The translations under genes and the position numbers were made by a program. Below the pieces are notes generated by a model. That model was not told the origin of the DNA, searched no databases, and saw nothing but the letters and a program-made list of their open reading frames with translations. 64,000 nt of DNA, taken from NCBI GenBank assembly GCA_963752755.1, contig CAVVZJ010000002.1, positions 62,001 through 126,000 of the forward strand. Reading direction: 5' to 3'. The DNA is from CAVVZJ01 sp963752755 (GTDB lineage: Bacteria > Planctomycetota > Planctomycetia > Isosphaerales > Isosphaeraceae). Of this stretch, positions 1 to 9,627 are shown piece after piece (within the stretch, counting starts at the first letter, position 1; each line of letters starts with the position of its first letter).

Positions 1-1
1 C

Positions 2-178
2 GGCTCGACCGACAAGTCGGCCGCCTACGCCGTCAGCTCCCCGATCCATTACCAGGACGTCCTCGCCACGATCTACCACAACCTCGGCATCGATCCCCAC
101 GCCTACATCACCGACCGGACCGACCGCCCGATCCCGATTCTCCCTCCCACCACGCGGCCGATTCGTCAGTTGATCTGA
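2..178 (+). CDS. C-terminal end of a DUF1501 family protein (5' end outside window)
   Basis: Only the last 58 codons are inside the window, ending in TGA at 176-178. The peptide contains HYQDVLATIYHNLGID followed by a short basic and proline-rich tail. This matches the C-terminal end of the DUF1501 (sulfatase-like) proteins that are abundant in planctomycetes and usually lie next to DUF1549/DUF1553 genes. Those proteins are exported, but the signal peptide would be upstream of this window and cannot be checked. The molecular function of the family is not established. The family call rests on the terminal motif alone. Confidence 0.72.
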   Translation, partial: GSTDKSAAYAVSSPIHYQDVLATIYHNLGIDPHAYITDRTDRPIPILPPTTRPIRQLI

Positions 179-363
179 TCGGGGCGGGGCAAAACCGGGA
201 CGCGGCCCACTCCTTGCGACCATTGATGATGGTGCTCGCGAGCAGTCTTGAGTCGGGGGCTTACCCAATGCGCGGATTGAACCAGACGATTCTGGACGAT
301 GTCGGGCTCTTGTTCCGGCTCGGAACGCTCGCAGACCTACCGGACTCGGCTCCGAGGCCGACT

Positions 364-567
364 TCAGCACTCCCCCGCCAGCGCCCGGTCGATCAGGCCA
401 CGGAGAATCTGCCCGACGCTCTGCTGGCGCTGCCGCGACAAGGCCACCAGCGCCTCCATCCGACTCGCGGTCAGGAGAAGTGAGACCTCGATCACCTCAT
501 CACTCGGGGTCTTGCCCAGAATCGCGGCATCGCCGCCCATCTGCGCGGCTCGGATATCAGAACCCAT
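364..567 (-). CDS. small protein, possible ribbon-helix-helix type
   Basis: A 67-residue protein. Residues about 29-63 (LLTASRMEALVALSRQRQQS and on to GLIDRALA) look like a short strand followed by two helices, as in ribbon-helix-helix DNA-binding proteins or antitoxins. No toxin partner lies beside it. It starts 76 nt after the stop of the Ser/Thr kinase gene and on the same strand, so it may be the last gene of the phosphatase-kinase transcription unit. The GAGG-type purine signal upstream of its ATG is weak. The fold assignment is a guess from pattern only; it could also be an unrelated small conserved protein. Confidence 0.5.
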   Translation of the reverse strand: MGSDIRAAQMGGDAAILGKTPSDEVIEVSLLLTASRMEALVALSRQRQQSVGQILRGLIDRALAGEC

Positions 568-643
568 GGATCAGCCCCCTGAAAAAACCCCGTCGTTCGG
601 GTCATGGGACGTCACGGAGTTTGCAAATGGCGGACCGCGACCG

Positions 644-2011
644 TCAGCGAAACAGCGCGAGGAGCAGTACCGCCACCGCGCCGAGCACACAGACGACCGC
701 GATGATCCGGATCAGCCAGCGGTCGTCCTCGGGCTCGAACTTCGGGAGCGGCGGCAGGTCATCCTCGAAGTCGTCCTCCGGTAAGACCAGGGCCGGCCGC
801 GGCGGTAGCGGGGGCTTGTGGAGAGGAGCGGGACGGGCCTCCGAGTCGCCGAGATCGCGGAGGATGTTGGCGCTGGAGCCGCGACGGGGCACGTCGTCGA
901 AAACGCGCAAATCCTCGTCCGAGAGCTGCGGCGGCGGGGGTCGGAAGTCGCGGGCCGAGGCGGACTCGGCGCCGAGGATGGCGGGAAGGAGCTTGGGGTC
1001 GGTCCAGCGGCGCAGGTCGGCCTGCACTTCCTCACCGGTCTGGTAGCGGTCGGCCGGATCCTTGGCCATCAGCTTGCGGACGATCGCCGCGAAGGCCGAC
1101 GGCACTTCCGCGGCCACCTTCTCCAGCGGTTTGGGGTCCTCCATCCTTTGTTTGAAGATTTTATTGATCACATCGCCGCCCGGAAACGGTGGCCGACCGG
1201 AGAGGGCGAAGTAAAGCGTACAACCGAGACTGTAAAGATCACTGCGGCGGTCGGCCTTGGCGGCGTCGGAGAGCTGCTCGGGACTGGCATAGTCCAGCGT
1301 GCCGAGGACGACGTTGGTCCGGGTCAGGGGACTTTCCTCGCCGAGGGCCTTCGCCAGGCCGAGGTCGAGAACCTTGGCGTCGCCGTCGGGCGTGACCATC
1401 AAGTTCGATGGCTTGATGTCGCGATGCACGAGCCCGATCGCGTGCGCGGCATTCAGGCCGTCGATGGCCTTGAGGAAGAATCGAGCGGCGTCGGGCACGC
1501 GCAAGGGGCCGCCGTGTCGGCTCCGGACGATGTTGTAAAGGCTATCGCCGGGGACGTACTCCAGCGCCATGTAATGGACGCCGTCCTCCTCACCGACCTG
1601 GATCGTGCGGGCGATGTTCGGGTGGTTGACACGCTGCGAGAGGTCCGTCTCTCGGCGGAAGCGGGCCAGCGCCTGCTCCTCCTGGAGCGCCTTCTTGGGC
1701 GGCAGCACCTTCAATGCCACCCGCTCGCCGGTCTTCTCATGCACAGCCAGGAAGACCTTGCCCATCCCCCCCTGCCCCAGGCGTCGGAGAATGCGGTAGC
1801 CGCCGAGGAAAAACCCCTTGGTGGCTCCCGCGAGGAGCTTGTTAGCCTGATAGGCGGTCAGGGAGCCTTGCCCGATCAGGACACGCGCCAGGCGGGCGTG
1901 AGACTCCGACTCCGGCCCCGGTGGAAGCCGCGAGCAGGCGGCGTCCAGCTCGTCGCGGGACATCAGGCCGCTCTTGACGATATCGGCCACGAACTCGGCC
2001 AGCCGCGACAT
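644..2011 (-). CDS. membrane-anchored serine/threonine protein kinase
   Basis: A 455-residue Hanks-type kinase. Visible motifs are the glycine-rich loop RLGQGGMGKVF (about 76-86), the ATP lysine in VALKVL (about 101), the catalytic loop HRDIKPSNLM (about 196), DLG in place of DFG (about 216), and SPEQ as the activation-segment end. A proline-rich and acidic linker leads to one C-terminal membrane helix, so the kinase domain should face the cytoplasm. I prefer the ATG at 2011 (protein starts MSRLAEFVAD) over the in-frame ATG at 2065, because GAGGGG lies 6 nt upstream of it. No PASTA repeats are present. It follows the PP2C phosphatase gene by 66 nt, which suggests a paired kinase and phosphatase. 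Confidence 0.93.
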   Translation of the reverse strand: MSRLAEFVADIVKSGLMSRDELDAACSRLPPGPESESHARLARVLIGQGSLTAYQANKLLAGATKGFFLGGYRILRRLGQGGMGKVFLAVHEKTGERVALKVLPPKKALQEEQALARFRRETDLSQRVNHPNIARTIQVGEEDGVHYMALEYVPGDSLYNIVRSRHGGPLRVPDAARFFLKAIDGLNAAHAIGLVHRDIKPSNLMVTPDGDAKVLDLGLAKALGEESPLTRTNVVLGTLDYASPEQLSDAAKADRRSDLYSLGCTLYFALSGRPPFPGGDVINKIFKQRMEDPKPLEKVAAEVPSAFAAIVRKLMAKDPADRYQTGEEVQADLRRWTDPKLLPAILGAESASARDFRPPPPQLSDEDLRVFDDVPRRGSSANILRDLGDSEARPAPLHKPPLPPRPALVLPEDDFEDDLPPLPKFEPEDDRWLIRIIAVVCVLGAVAVLLLALFR

Positions 2012-2077
2012 CCCGAGCCCCTCAAACTCCGGCAGTCCGGGACGTCCCCGAATGTTTCCCCGCACGACCCGCGCGGG

Positions 2078-3139
2078 CTAGACCACCTTCACCACAACGC
2101 AGGTGATGTTGTCCTTCGAGCGGTTCTCCAGCGCCCGGTTGATCAGTTGCTGGGCCGCTCGCTGCGGGTCGTCGCAGGTGCGCATCACCTCGGCGATCAC
2201 GTCGTCCTTGACCACACCGGTCAGGCCGTCGGAGGCCAGCAGGAACTGGTCCCCGGGGCGATATTCGACAACCTTGACCTCATCAGGCCCGTCGCCGACG
2301 TCCTTGCTGCCGAGATACAGGTAGAGCACATGCTTGAACTTGTGCGTCTCGACCTCCTCCGGGCGGATCGTCCCCGCCTCGCCGAGGGCGTTGGCCAGGG
2401 AGTGGTCGCGGGTCAGTTGCTCGAACTTGCCGCCATGCAGGTGATAGACCCGCGAGTCGCCAATGCCGGCGACGTAGGCCCGGCCGCGGCGGAAGAGCGC
2501 CAGGACGACCGTCGTGCCCATGTTGGCGTATTCGGTCTGGAGATGGCTCTGCGCCAGGATCTCCTCATTCGCCCGGGCCACCGCCTCGCGGATCGCCCGC
2601 TGGAGGGACTTTTCATCGCCATTGCTCGGGAGTCGCTTGGCCAGTTCGACCGGGATCAATTCGACGGCCATCTGGCTCGCCTTCTCGCCCGCGAGCTGGC
2701 CGCCCATGCCGTCGGCCACGATGAACAGGCCGGGCGGACCCGAAGCCGGGTAATCCTCGGTCGTGCCGTAGCCGCCGCTGACGTGGCCGCCATGTCCGCT
2801 GCCGGCCAACGCCGACTCCCCCACGCCCACCACCGGGCCGTTGCGGAGTGGGCCGAGGCCGGGCACGAAGAAGTTGTCCTCGTTGTGCTCGCGGACGTTG
2901 CCCGTCGTTGAGACGACTCCCACGCGCAGCTCGGCTCCCTCAGCCGAGAGCGAGAGCGACGGGCGTTCCACATAGTCCTCTGTGGACTCCGCTGAAACGG
3001 GTCGAGGACGCCTCGCGGCACCCGGGCCCCGAAGCCGATTCCACCAGTCTCGAAGCTGATCGAACCAACCCACCTCGGCCGCCTTCTTGTTTCGGAAACG
3101 CCCCGTGCCCGCAAACGTCGGCCAGTCGCGGGCGATCAT
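2078..3139 (-). CDS. PP2C family protein serine/threonine phosphatase
   Basis: A metal-dependent protein phosphatase of the PPM/PP2C (Stp1-like) type. Motifs in order are NVREHNEDNFFV (first metal-binding acid), VADGMGGQLAGE (the DGMGG signature), GDSRVYHL, LTRDHSLAN, FLLASDGLTG and the C-terminal DNITCVVV. All metal-binding aspartates expected for the family are present. The N-terminal 20-70 residues are basic and poorly conserved. The open frame begins at an ATG at 3139, but a GTG at 3073 (protein MGWFDQLRDW) with an upstream AAGAAGG is a credible alternative start. It lies just upstream of the kinase gene and probably reverses phosphorylation by that kinase. This is known chemistry for such pairs, but the partnership here is inferred from adjacency. 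Confidence 0.93.
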   Translation of the reverse strand: MIARDWPTFAGTGRFRNKKAAEVGWFDQLRDWWNRLRGPGAARRPRPVSAESTEDYVERPSLSLSAEGAELRVGVVSTTGNVREHNEDNFFVPGLGPLRNGPVVGVGESALAGSGHGGHVSGGYGTTEDYPASGPPGLFIVADGMGGQLAGEKASQMAVELIPVELAKRLPSNGDEKSLQRAIREAVARANEEILAQSHLQTEYANMGTTVVLALFRRGRAYVAGIGDSRVYHLHGGKFEQLTRDHSLANALGEAGTIRPEEVETHKFKHVLYLYLGSKDVGDGPDEVKVVEYRPGDQFLLASDGLTGVVKDDVIAEVMRTCDDPQRAAQQLINRALENRSKDNITCVVVKVV

Positions 3140-3234
3140 CGGGCCGGGGTTAAACTCTCTCTAGTGTACTCACCCTCGCCACGAAGCAATACGCGGATTC
3201 ACCGATTTCCGTGACCGACCGGCGCCGGGACCGT

Positions 3235-3981
3235 TCACTTTCGCGCATGAGACGGGCAGGCCCAGTGCATCAGATCCTCCACGCCGACGGTCCGGTACGT
3301 CAGAAACAGTTCGCCCGCCTCGAAGCCTGCGGTCATGCCGTGATAGCGGTTCATCGCCTCGACCGCGTGGAAAACCCGCGCCTTGGAGGCCGGAAACTGC
3401 GTCTGATACGCCCGGATCGCCTCCAGCTTGGTGTCCAGCGTCGTGCTGATGTCGGCCACAATCACTCCCGACGACTCCGGCAAGTTCATCCCGTGCAGGC
3501 CGATCGGAAAGCTGAGCTGATTGCTGATCGTGTGGACCGGCAGGCCGTCGAAGTGCTCGTCCCACTTGGAGAGCCGGCTGTAAAAGACGGCCGCATCCGT
3601 GATCATCATCGCCTGCACATGGTCCGGCGAGGCCAGGACCGTCTTGCCGCCGAACCCGATCACCACCTTCGGCCGATACCGCCGGAAGACCTTGGCCAGC
3701 GCCACCCGCGACTCGAAGTCGTCGAACAGCCGCCGGTTCGGCAGGTTCAGGTTCTCGCGGACGGCGACTCCCAGGATCTCCCCGGCGCGCCGGGCTTCCT
3801 CCAGGCGGACGTCCGGGCCGGGCGAGAGCGGCGTCGGCTCGCCGTCGGTCAGGTCCACGATCCCGACCCTGTACCCCTTGCGGGCCAGTCGCGCCAGGGT
3901 GCCGCCGCAGGCGATCTCGACGTCATCGGGATGGGCCCCGACAGCCATCAGGTCCAGTTCGATCTCGCTGACCTCCGCCAT
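3235..3981 (-). CDS. LmbE/PIG-L family deacetylase (BshB1-like)
   Basis: A 248-residue zinc-dependent deacetylase. The N-terminal metal site AHPDDVEIACGG and the later SPDHVQA (second His ligand) are intact. Members remove acetyl groups from N-acetylglucosamine conjugates such as bacillithiol precursors, mycothiol precursors or GlcNAc-PI. The overall length and the FGGKTVLASPDH context resemble BshB1, the bacillithiol-pathway member, but no other bacillithiol gene is in the window, so the substrate is unproven. I chose the ATG at 3981 (MAEVSEIELD), which has GGGAGC upstream. An in-frame GTG at 4020 would add 13 residues with no homology. It is probably cytoplasmic. Confidence 0.87.
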   Translation of the reverse strand: MAEVSEIELDLMAVGAHPDDVEIACGGTLARLARKGYRVGIVDLTDGEPTPLSPGPDVRLEEARRAGEILGVAVRENLNLPNRRLFDDFESRVALAKVFRRYRPKVVIGFGGKTVLASPDHVQAMMITDAAVFYSRLSKWDEHFDGLPVHTISNQLSFPIGLHGMNLPESSGVIVADISTTLDTKLEAIRAYQTQFPASKARVFHAVEAMNRYHGMTAGFEAGELFLTYRTVGVEDLMHWACPSHARK

Positions 3982-4109
3982 TCCCGAGCGCTCCCGTCGG
4001 GCCGTTCCCTCCCCCGCCACGCGGCCAGAGGATACCGCACGCGGCCATTTCCCGCAAAGTCAATGCCCCCGCCGCCGTGCTGCGACGGGGGCTTCCCTCG
4101 CGTTTCCCT

Positions 4110-5141
4110 TCACTTCCCGACCCGCTCCGGCATCAAAACCCGGTCAATCTCCTCCTCCGTCTCCAGTTTCCCGACACCTCCCACCAGCCGCCAGCTCTCC
4201 TCATGCACGGTCGCCTCACCCGGCGCCAGCCGGACCAGCGGGCCGAGACTCTCCATCTCGACCATGTCCTCGTTCGTGAACGTCTCGTAACTCGCCCCGC
4301 GATCCGGGTAGGTCTTGCCGACCTCGTACGGGAACCGCTTGACGAACAAAGTCGAGCCGTTCAGATAACCGGCCCAGCCCATCGACAGGTTCAGCCCGAG
4401 CTTCGTCGGACCGCGGTCCTTGTGATGAAGCGTGATGTACTTGCGGCCGAAGCTCCAGCGGTCGTCGGAGAAGTCGAAGTACGGCCAGAGGATCAGCTCG
4501 ACATTCGGCCCGAAGTCTTCCGCCGACTTCGCCCCCTTGACGCTCCCCGGATGCGGCGCCTTCGGCGGCAGCGGGATGATCTCAACCCCCCCCGGTGCCA
4601 TCACCGTCAAGGCCCAGGGCGCCAGCTCCGTCGCCTCCCGACCGACGTTCCGGATGCGGTGGGCAACCATCACGCCGCTCCCCTCGGCGTCGAGCTTGAT
4701 GTCGATTTCCTTCTGAATGCCGAACTCGTCCGCCGCCGGCTTGAGCCGGACGAGGTCGTCGGCCAGCTTCTCGAAGGCGACGGGGCCGTTGTCCGGCGCG
4801 TACGTGCGGGTCAGGTCCTCCGGCGACGTCCAGAGCCGATGTCCGCCCCGGATCATCCAGCCCGCCTCGCCCGACTTGCCGAGCTGATCCGCGTACTCCT
4901 TGAACACATTCTTGCCATCGACCAGCCGGTAACTCAGGATTCTCGGGCCGACGTCAAGCGTGACGATCAGCTCGACCGTGCCATTGGTGATCCGGAGGTT
5001 ATTCGGCCAGCCCTGGTATTCCACTTTCTCCATCATCACCTTCCCCTGTTCGCCGGCCCCCACCCTCGCCGCGAGGACGAGCGGAATGGTGAGACCCAGA
5101 ACGACCTTCACGATCGGCGACGAAATGACACGGTCTCTCAC
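4110..5141 (-). CDS. secreted protein of unknown function, mutarotase-like (DUF4380-like)
   Basis: A 343-residue protein with an N-terminal signal sequence (hydrophobic VVLGLTIPLVLAARVGAG, cleavage likely near AGEQG). The GTG start at 5141 has a strong GGAGGAG 6 nt upstream. The body has the beta-rich pattern of galactose-mutarotase-fold proteins, with ELIVTLDVGPRILSYRLVDG near the mature N-terminus. Similar proteins in planctomycetes and other heterotrophs are annotated as DUF4380 or hypothetical. No catalytic residues can be assigned. It is probably periplasmic and may bind or modify carbohydrate; that is inferred from the fold alone. Confidence 0.75.
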   Translation of the reverse strand: MRDRVISSPIVKVVLGLTIPLVLAARVGAGEQGKVMMEKVEYQGWPNNLRITNGTVELIVTLDVGPRILSYRLVDGKNVFKEYADQLGKSGEAGWMIRGGHRLWTSPEDLTRTYAPDNGPVAFEKLADDLVRLKPAADEFGIQKEIDIKLDAEGSGVMVAHRIRNVGREATELAPWALTVMAPGGVEIIPLPPKAPHPGSVKGAKSAEDFGPNVELILWPYFDFSDDRWSFGRKYITLHHKDRGPTKLGLNLSMGWAGYLNGSTLFVKRFPYEVGKTYPDRGASYETFTNEDMVEMESLGPLVRLAPGEATVHEESWRLVGGVGKLETEEEIDRVLMPERVGK

Positions 5142-5295
5142 GAGTGGCTCCTCCGAGTTCTTTCCCGGATCGAGATCAAGTCAGTCCCCTGGGACCTCCC
5201 CCCGGACCGCCTGGACTCGCCATCCCTTCCGTAACCCCGGCTCGGCCCCGATCTTGCCCGATCGGTCCCCGAGGGGAAAGGGTCCAGCCCCCTCC

Positions 5296-5943
5296 TTACC
5301 GAAACCGCTCCCGCCTGGCCAGCAGGCGGTCCCCGTCCGCCTCGATCAGGACCACCTCCCCTTGCGGCGTGGCTCCCACATTCAGTACGACCCGACCGTC
5401 CTTCGTCGCCTTCTCCTGCGCGACGTGCAGATGCCCGCACAGATGCCACCTCGGCCGGATTGTCTCGAACGCTTCGAGGAAGCACCTCTGTCCCCCATGC
5501 CTCCCGGACGGGGTCCGATCCGCCATCCCGATCGGGCAGCCGTGCGTCAGCAGCACGTCCACCGGTCCCGTGCCGGCGATCTTCGCCGCAAACCGGGCCA
5601 CATCCTCATCCGTCACATAAAATGGCTTCCGATGTGACTTGGCCCAGATCCCCCCGATCGCCGCGATCCGAACCCCTCCCGCCTCACGGACCTCCCCCGA
5701 CCCCATCAAGACCGTCGAGCCATCACGATTGCGGAGGCGTTCCAGGAGTTCCCTCGGGTCGTGGTTGCCGAACGTCGTCCATGTCGGCAACTGTTCCGGG
5801 AACGCGGCCAGCGCCGACTCCTCCACCTCCTCCGGGTCCCCCCAGTCGCCGCAGCAGAGCAGCCAGTCGGGCTGAAACCGTCTGATCGCCTCGCCGGCGG
5901 AGGCCAGGTCGCCGTGGAGGTCGCTGATGGCGAGGATTCTCAT
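5296..5943 (-). CDS. calcineurin-like metallophosphoesterase (YfcE-like)
   Basis: A 215-residue metallophosphoesterase. Metal ligands are visible as DLHGD near residue 7, CGDWGD, FGNHDPR, TH within LLTHG, and GHLH near the C-terminus, which is the full two-metal set of the family. Such proteins hydrolyse phosphodiesters or monoesters, and the substrate cannot be read from sequence. The ATG at 5943 (MRILAISDLHGD) is chosen because AAGGGGAGGAG lies 4 nt upstream. An upstream in-frame start at 5994 would add 17 unrelated residues. It is transcribed divergently from the large membrane protein gene at 6106. Confidence 0.88.
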   Translation of the reverse strand: MRILAISDLHGDLASAGEAIRRFQPDWLLCCGDWGDPEEVEESALAAFPEQLPTWTTFGNHDPRELLERLRNRDGSTVLMGSGEVREAGGVRIAAIGGIWAKSHRKPFYVTDEDVARFAAKIAGTGPVDVLLTHGCPIGMADRTPSGRHGGQRCFLEAFETIRPRWHLCGHLHVAQEKATKDGRVVLNVGATPQGEVVLIEADGDRLLARRERFR

Positions 5944-6105
5944 GAGACTCCTCCCCTTGGTTCGTGTCGAACCGGGCGCGACGGGGTTCCACATTCCCGT
6001 TCGCGATGCCCGGCTTTCCTCGGTCCATCAATGGTCCAGACCACGTCATCTCGTTAGGATAACAGTCGATGGTCTCACCCTCCGACTCCCGAGGTTTTCG
6101 CCCCC

Positions 6106-9100
6106 ATGGAACAAGCCCGGTCGGAGCCGCCGACGGCCCCTTGGTTGCAGGAGGCACTCCGGCAAGTCGAGCCGGACGCGGTCCTTGTCTCCGCCCGCCT
6201 CCTGCGACGCCTGATCCGTCGCCGGCACCCCCGCGAGACGACCGGCCTGCACGTCCCTCATCGCAAGTCGCTGGTCCTCCGTGAATCCGAGGCCCTCGAA
6301 ATCGCGACCCGCGAGGAGCTGGGTTTGACCGGCCCGGGCAATCCGGACCGCACCTTGATCCTGCTCCGCAGGCCCGAACCCGACCTGACCGACCGCGCCG
6401 AGCTTCTGCTCGGCTACTGGCGGCTCCTCTTCCACGCCCGCATCCACGAGGCGCTGGGGCGAGCTGTCGCCGAGGGGCGGCTGACCTGGTCCGTCGTCCG
6501 CGAGCGGATTCATCGGGTCGGCGAGGTGGCGTTCGACGAGGCGCGCTGGGTCCTCCGTCGCGAGCATCGGCTGCTTCCGCCCGTGGACGACGTCTCGACC
6601 TTCATCGAGTTCGCCGCCTTTTTCCTCGAACTCCGTCACTTCGCCCCCGAATTGCTCCCCGTCACCTTCCCCGCGATCGAGGATCTCGACCGGATCGACC
6701 CCCTTCTCGCCGAGGACGTGGACGCACCCGCCCTGCTCGCGGCGACCCGGCCCCCCGGCGCGGCCTTGCCCGCTCCGCGACCGGTCGGGGGGAAGTCCGA
6801 CTTCGACCTTGATATCCCCGATAGTGCCGACCGAACCGAACGACCTCGACGAGCCGGCTCCGGGTCGCGTTTCCGAGCGGATGTTCCGGAGCCTGATGGC
6901 ACGGGCCGACCGGGCGGCGCAGGTCGGCAACCACGTCCGCGCCGTGATCCTCCGCACGCGGGCCGCCCGCCTCACCACCCCTTCCCGCGCCGGTCAGGCC
7001 CGTTCCGCCGCCCGCGACGCCCTTGACGCCCTGGCCCGACGCCTCCAGTCCGCCCTCGAATTCGACGATGCCGAGCGTGTCCTCTGGACGCGCTCCCTCC
7101 CCGCCCTCCAGGACCGCGCCGCTCGCGGCCTCTGGCCGGCCGAGGCCCGCCTCCTCTACGACCTCCAGGCCGTCTGCCTCGATCATGAGCGGGAGATCTA
7201 CTCGATCGACCTGATCGAGTGGGCGCTCTCCCTCGGCCGACGTTCGCTCAAGCGCCTCCTGCCCAACCAGCGTGAGGTGGCCGAGTGCAAGCACCTCCGC
7301 CACGCCAACCGCCGCCTCGGCCGCATCCACGCCACCGACGAGGACCGCGACCGGCTCGCCCACCTCCTCCACCGCGCCGTCGATCGCGCCGAGGAACGGC
7401 TCCGCATCCGGTTCCGACCCTTGATCCATCGTGCCCTCGAACGGGCCGAATTCGAGCCGAGGAACCTGCCGGAGCGCGTCGCCTTCGCCAAGATCGTCGA
7501 GGAATTGCTCGACAAGCTGGTCGTCGATTACGGCTACCTCTCGGCCGGCGACCTCCGCGACGCCCTTTCCCGCAACCAGCTCAAGCTTCCCGACCTCAGC
7601 CCTCCGGCCCTGCTCCGCGGGGATCGACTCCTCCGCGCCGACTACCGCCTCGGCATCTCTCTCGAAGGCGTCTATCGTCGCGCCGAGATCTACCTCCGCA
7701 GCCTCCAGAAAGGCAGTTCCCTGGCGTTCGGCACCGCGCTCGGCCGCTTCCTCACCCGCTTTCTCGTCCTGCCGTTCGGCATCGCCTTCGTCACGCTCGA
7801 AGGTCTTCAGCACCTCATCGAACCGGTCCTCAAGTTCGTCGCCGGCCACGTCAGTCGCCCGCCCAGGTGATCCACGACCACGCCATCGCCGTCGCGACCC
7901 TCGGCGCCAGCCAGGCTCCACCAGCCACGAGGCAGGCATCCACCTCCATTTCGTGAACCTGTATTCGGTTCTCCTGCTCGGCTCCTTCCTCTTCGCCGTC
8001 ATGCATCTGGCCCGATTCCGCCACCTGATCATCCGGGCCCTCGTGGCCCTCGCTCGGGCCGGTCGCGTCCTCCTGATCGACGCGCCCTCCTGGCTGGTCC
8101 GCCAGCCCATCGTGCGAGCCATCGTCTTCAGCCGGCCGGTCGTCCTCTTCTGGCACTGGGTCCTCGCCCCCCTGGGGCTCACGATCCTGCTCGGCCTTCT
8201 TCTCCACGACGAGGAATACGAACCGGAATCCCTCCTGATCGCCGGCGCCGCGACGTACCTCGTCGCCGCGGCCCTCCTGAACTCCCGGTTCGGCCGCGAT
8301 CTGGAGGAAGAATTGATCGACCAGTTCCAGCGCGGCTGGATCCGGATCACGACCGACCTCCTGCCGTCCCTCTACCGCGCCGTGATGGCCGACTTCGACC
8401 GCGCTCTCGAAACCCTCGACCGCCTGCTTTACAGCGTGGATGAGTGGCTCCGCTTCCGTTCCGGCGAGACGCGGTGGACGCTCGCCTTGAAGGCCGGTTC
8501 TGGGCCTGGCCTGGTTCCTGATCACCTATGTCGTCCGCTTCTGCATCAACCTCCTGATCGAGCCCCAGATCAACCCGATCAAGCATTTCCCAGTCGTGAC
8601 GGTCGCTCACAAGATCACCTTGCCATTCATGCTGGCCTTGCCCCCTTTGCTGATGGGGCCACCGCTCGGCATGGGGGCCGCGCAGGCGAACAGCATCGCG
8701 TTCATACTCCAGATGCTCGTTCCCGGCGTCTTCGGGTTCCTCGTCTGGGAGTTGAAGGAGAACTGGCGCCTCTACGCCGCCAACCGCCCGAAGACGCTCC
8801 GACCCGTGATCGTCGGCCACCACGGCGAGACCGTCGCCCGCTTGCTCCGGCCCGGCCTTCACTCGGGCACCTTGCCGAAGACCTATCGCCCGACTCCGCC
8901 ACGCCACCGAGCAGGCCCGCCTGATCGGCCGGGTTCGCCAGTTGCACAAGCAGCGGGAATCGCTCCGCCACATCGAGCACGCCGTCGCCCACTTCCTCGA
9001 CCGCGAGTTCCTCGCCTTCCTCCGCCAAAGCGCGACCTGGCGCGACACAACCATACGGAGTCCACTCCGTCGAGCTGGCCACCAACGCCATCCGCGCCCG

Positions 9101-9590
9101 CTTTCACCGCGACGACCGCCCCGACGACCTCTGGCGGCTCGCCTTCGAGGAGCAATCCGGCTGGCTCGTTGCCAGCACGATCGACCCTGGCTGGCTCGAT
9201 GATCTGCCCGACGACGCCCGCCGCACCCTTTCCCTCGCACTCGCCGGCCTGTACAAGAAGGCGGGGGTGGACCTCGTCCGCGAGCAGGTCCGCCAGTCCC
9301 TCGCGCCGCCTTCGACCGAGTACGACGTCGTGGCCCCCGGCCTCCTCGCCTGGCTCCCCGGACACCCCGAGACCACCCGCACCTTCCCCCTTCGCGAACC
9401 GTCCCGGCCCGAGCCGTCCCTCGCCCCGAGCCTCGACACCTCGCGCCTCCGCTTCGGTCGGACCCCGATCCCCTGGGACGCCTGGGTCGAATCCTGGCAA
9501 CGCGAGGAGTCCGGCCAGCCGCCCCCCGAGCCCCCGACCGGCCCCGTCCTGCCTCCCGAAGAAGAGTCGGAGGTCACTCGCACCCGTTGA
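6106..9590 (+). CDS. very large multi-pass membrane protein of unknown function (frame broken several times)
   Basis: Continuous coding character runs through five frame changes, near 6820, 7870-7950, 8500, 8890 and 9050, suggesting one protein of about 1,150 residues. The N-terminal 550 residues are soluble and helical, with many Arg and Glu (for example VHRVGEVAFDEARWVLRREH-like stretches). The middle has at least five membrane helices, including NLYSVLLLGSFLFAVMH, FWHWVLAPLGLTILLGLLL and AFILQMLVPGVFGFLVWELK. The C-terminal 250 residues are soluble and end in a proline-rich tail. I do not recognise the family or any catalytic motif. The shifts look like assembly indels, since the sense is recovered after each one. 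Two separate genes (6106-7870 and about 7950-9590) remain possible. Confidence 0.68.
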
Positions 9591-9627
9591 CATCCTCGCG
9601 ATTTACCCTTTCGCCAAAGGACGACTC

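Noticed and set aside
818..2911. An open plus-strand frame of about 700 codons
   Set aside because: It runs antisense through the kinase and PP2C genes and shows no motif; the minus-strand proteins are unambiguous.
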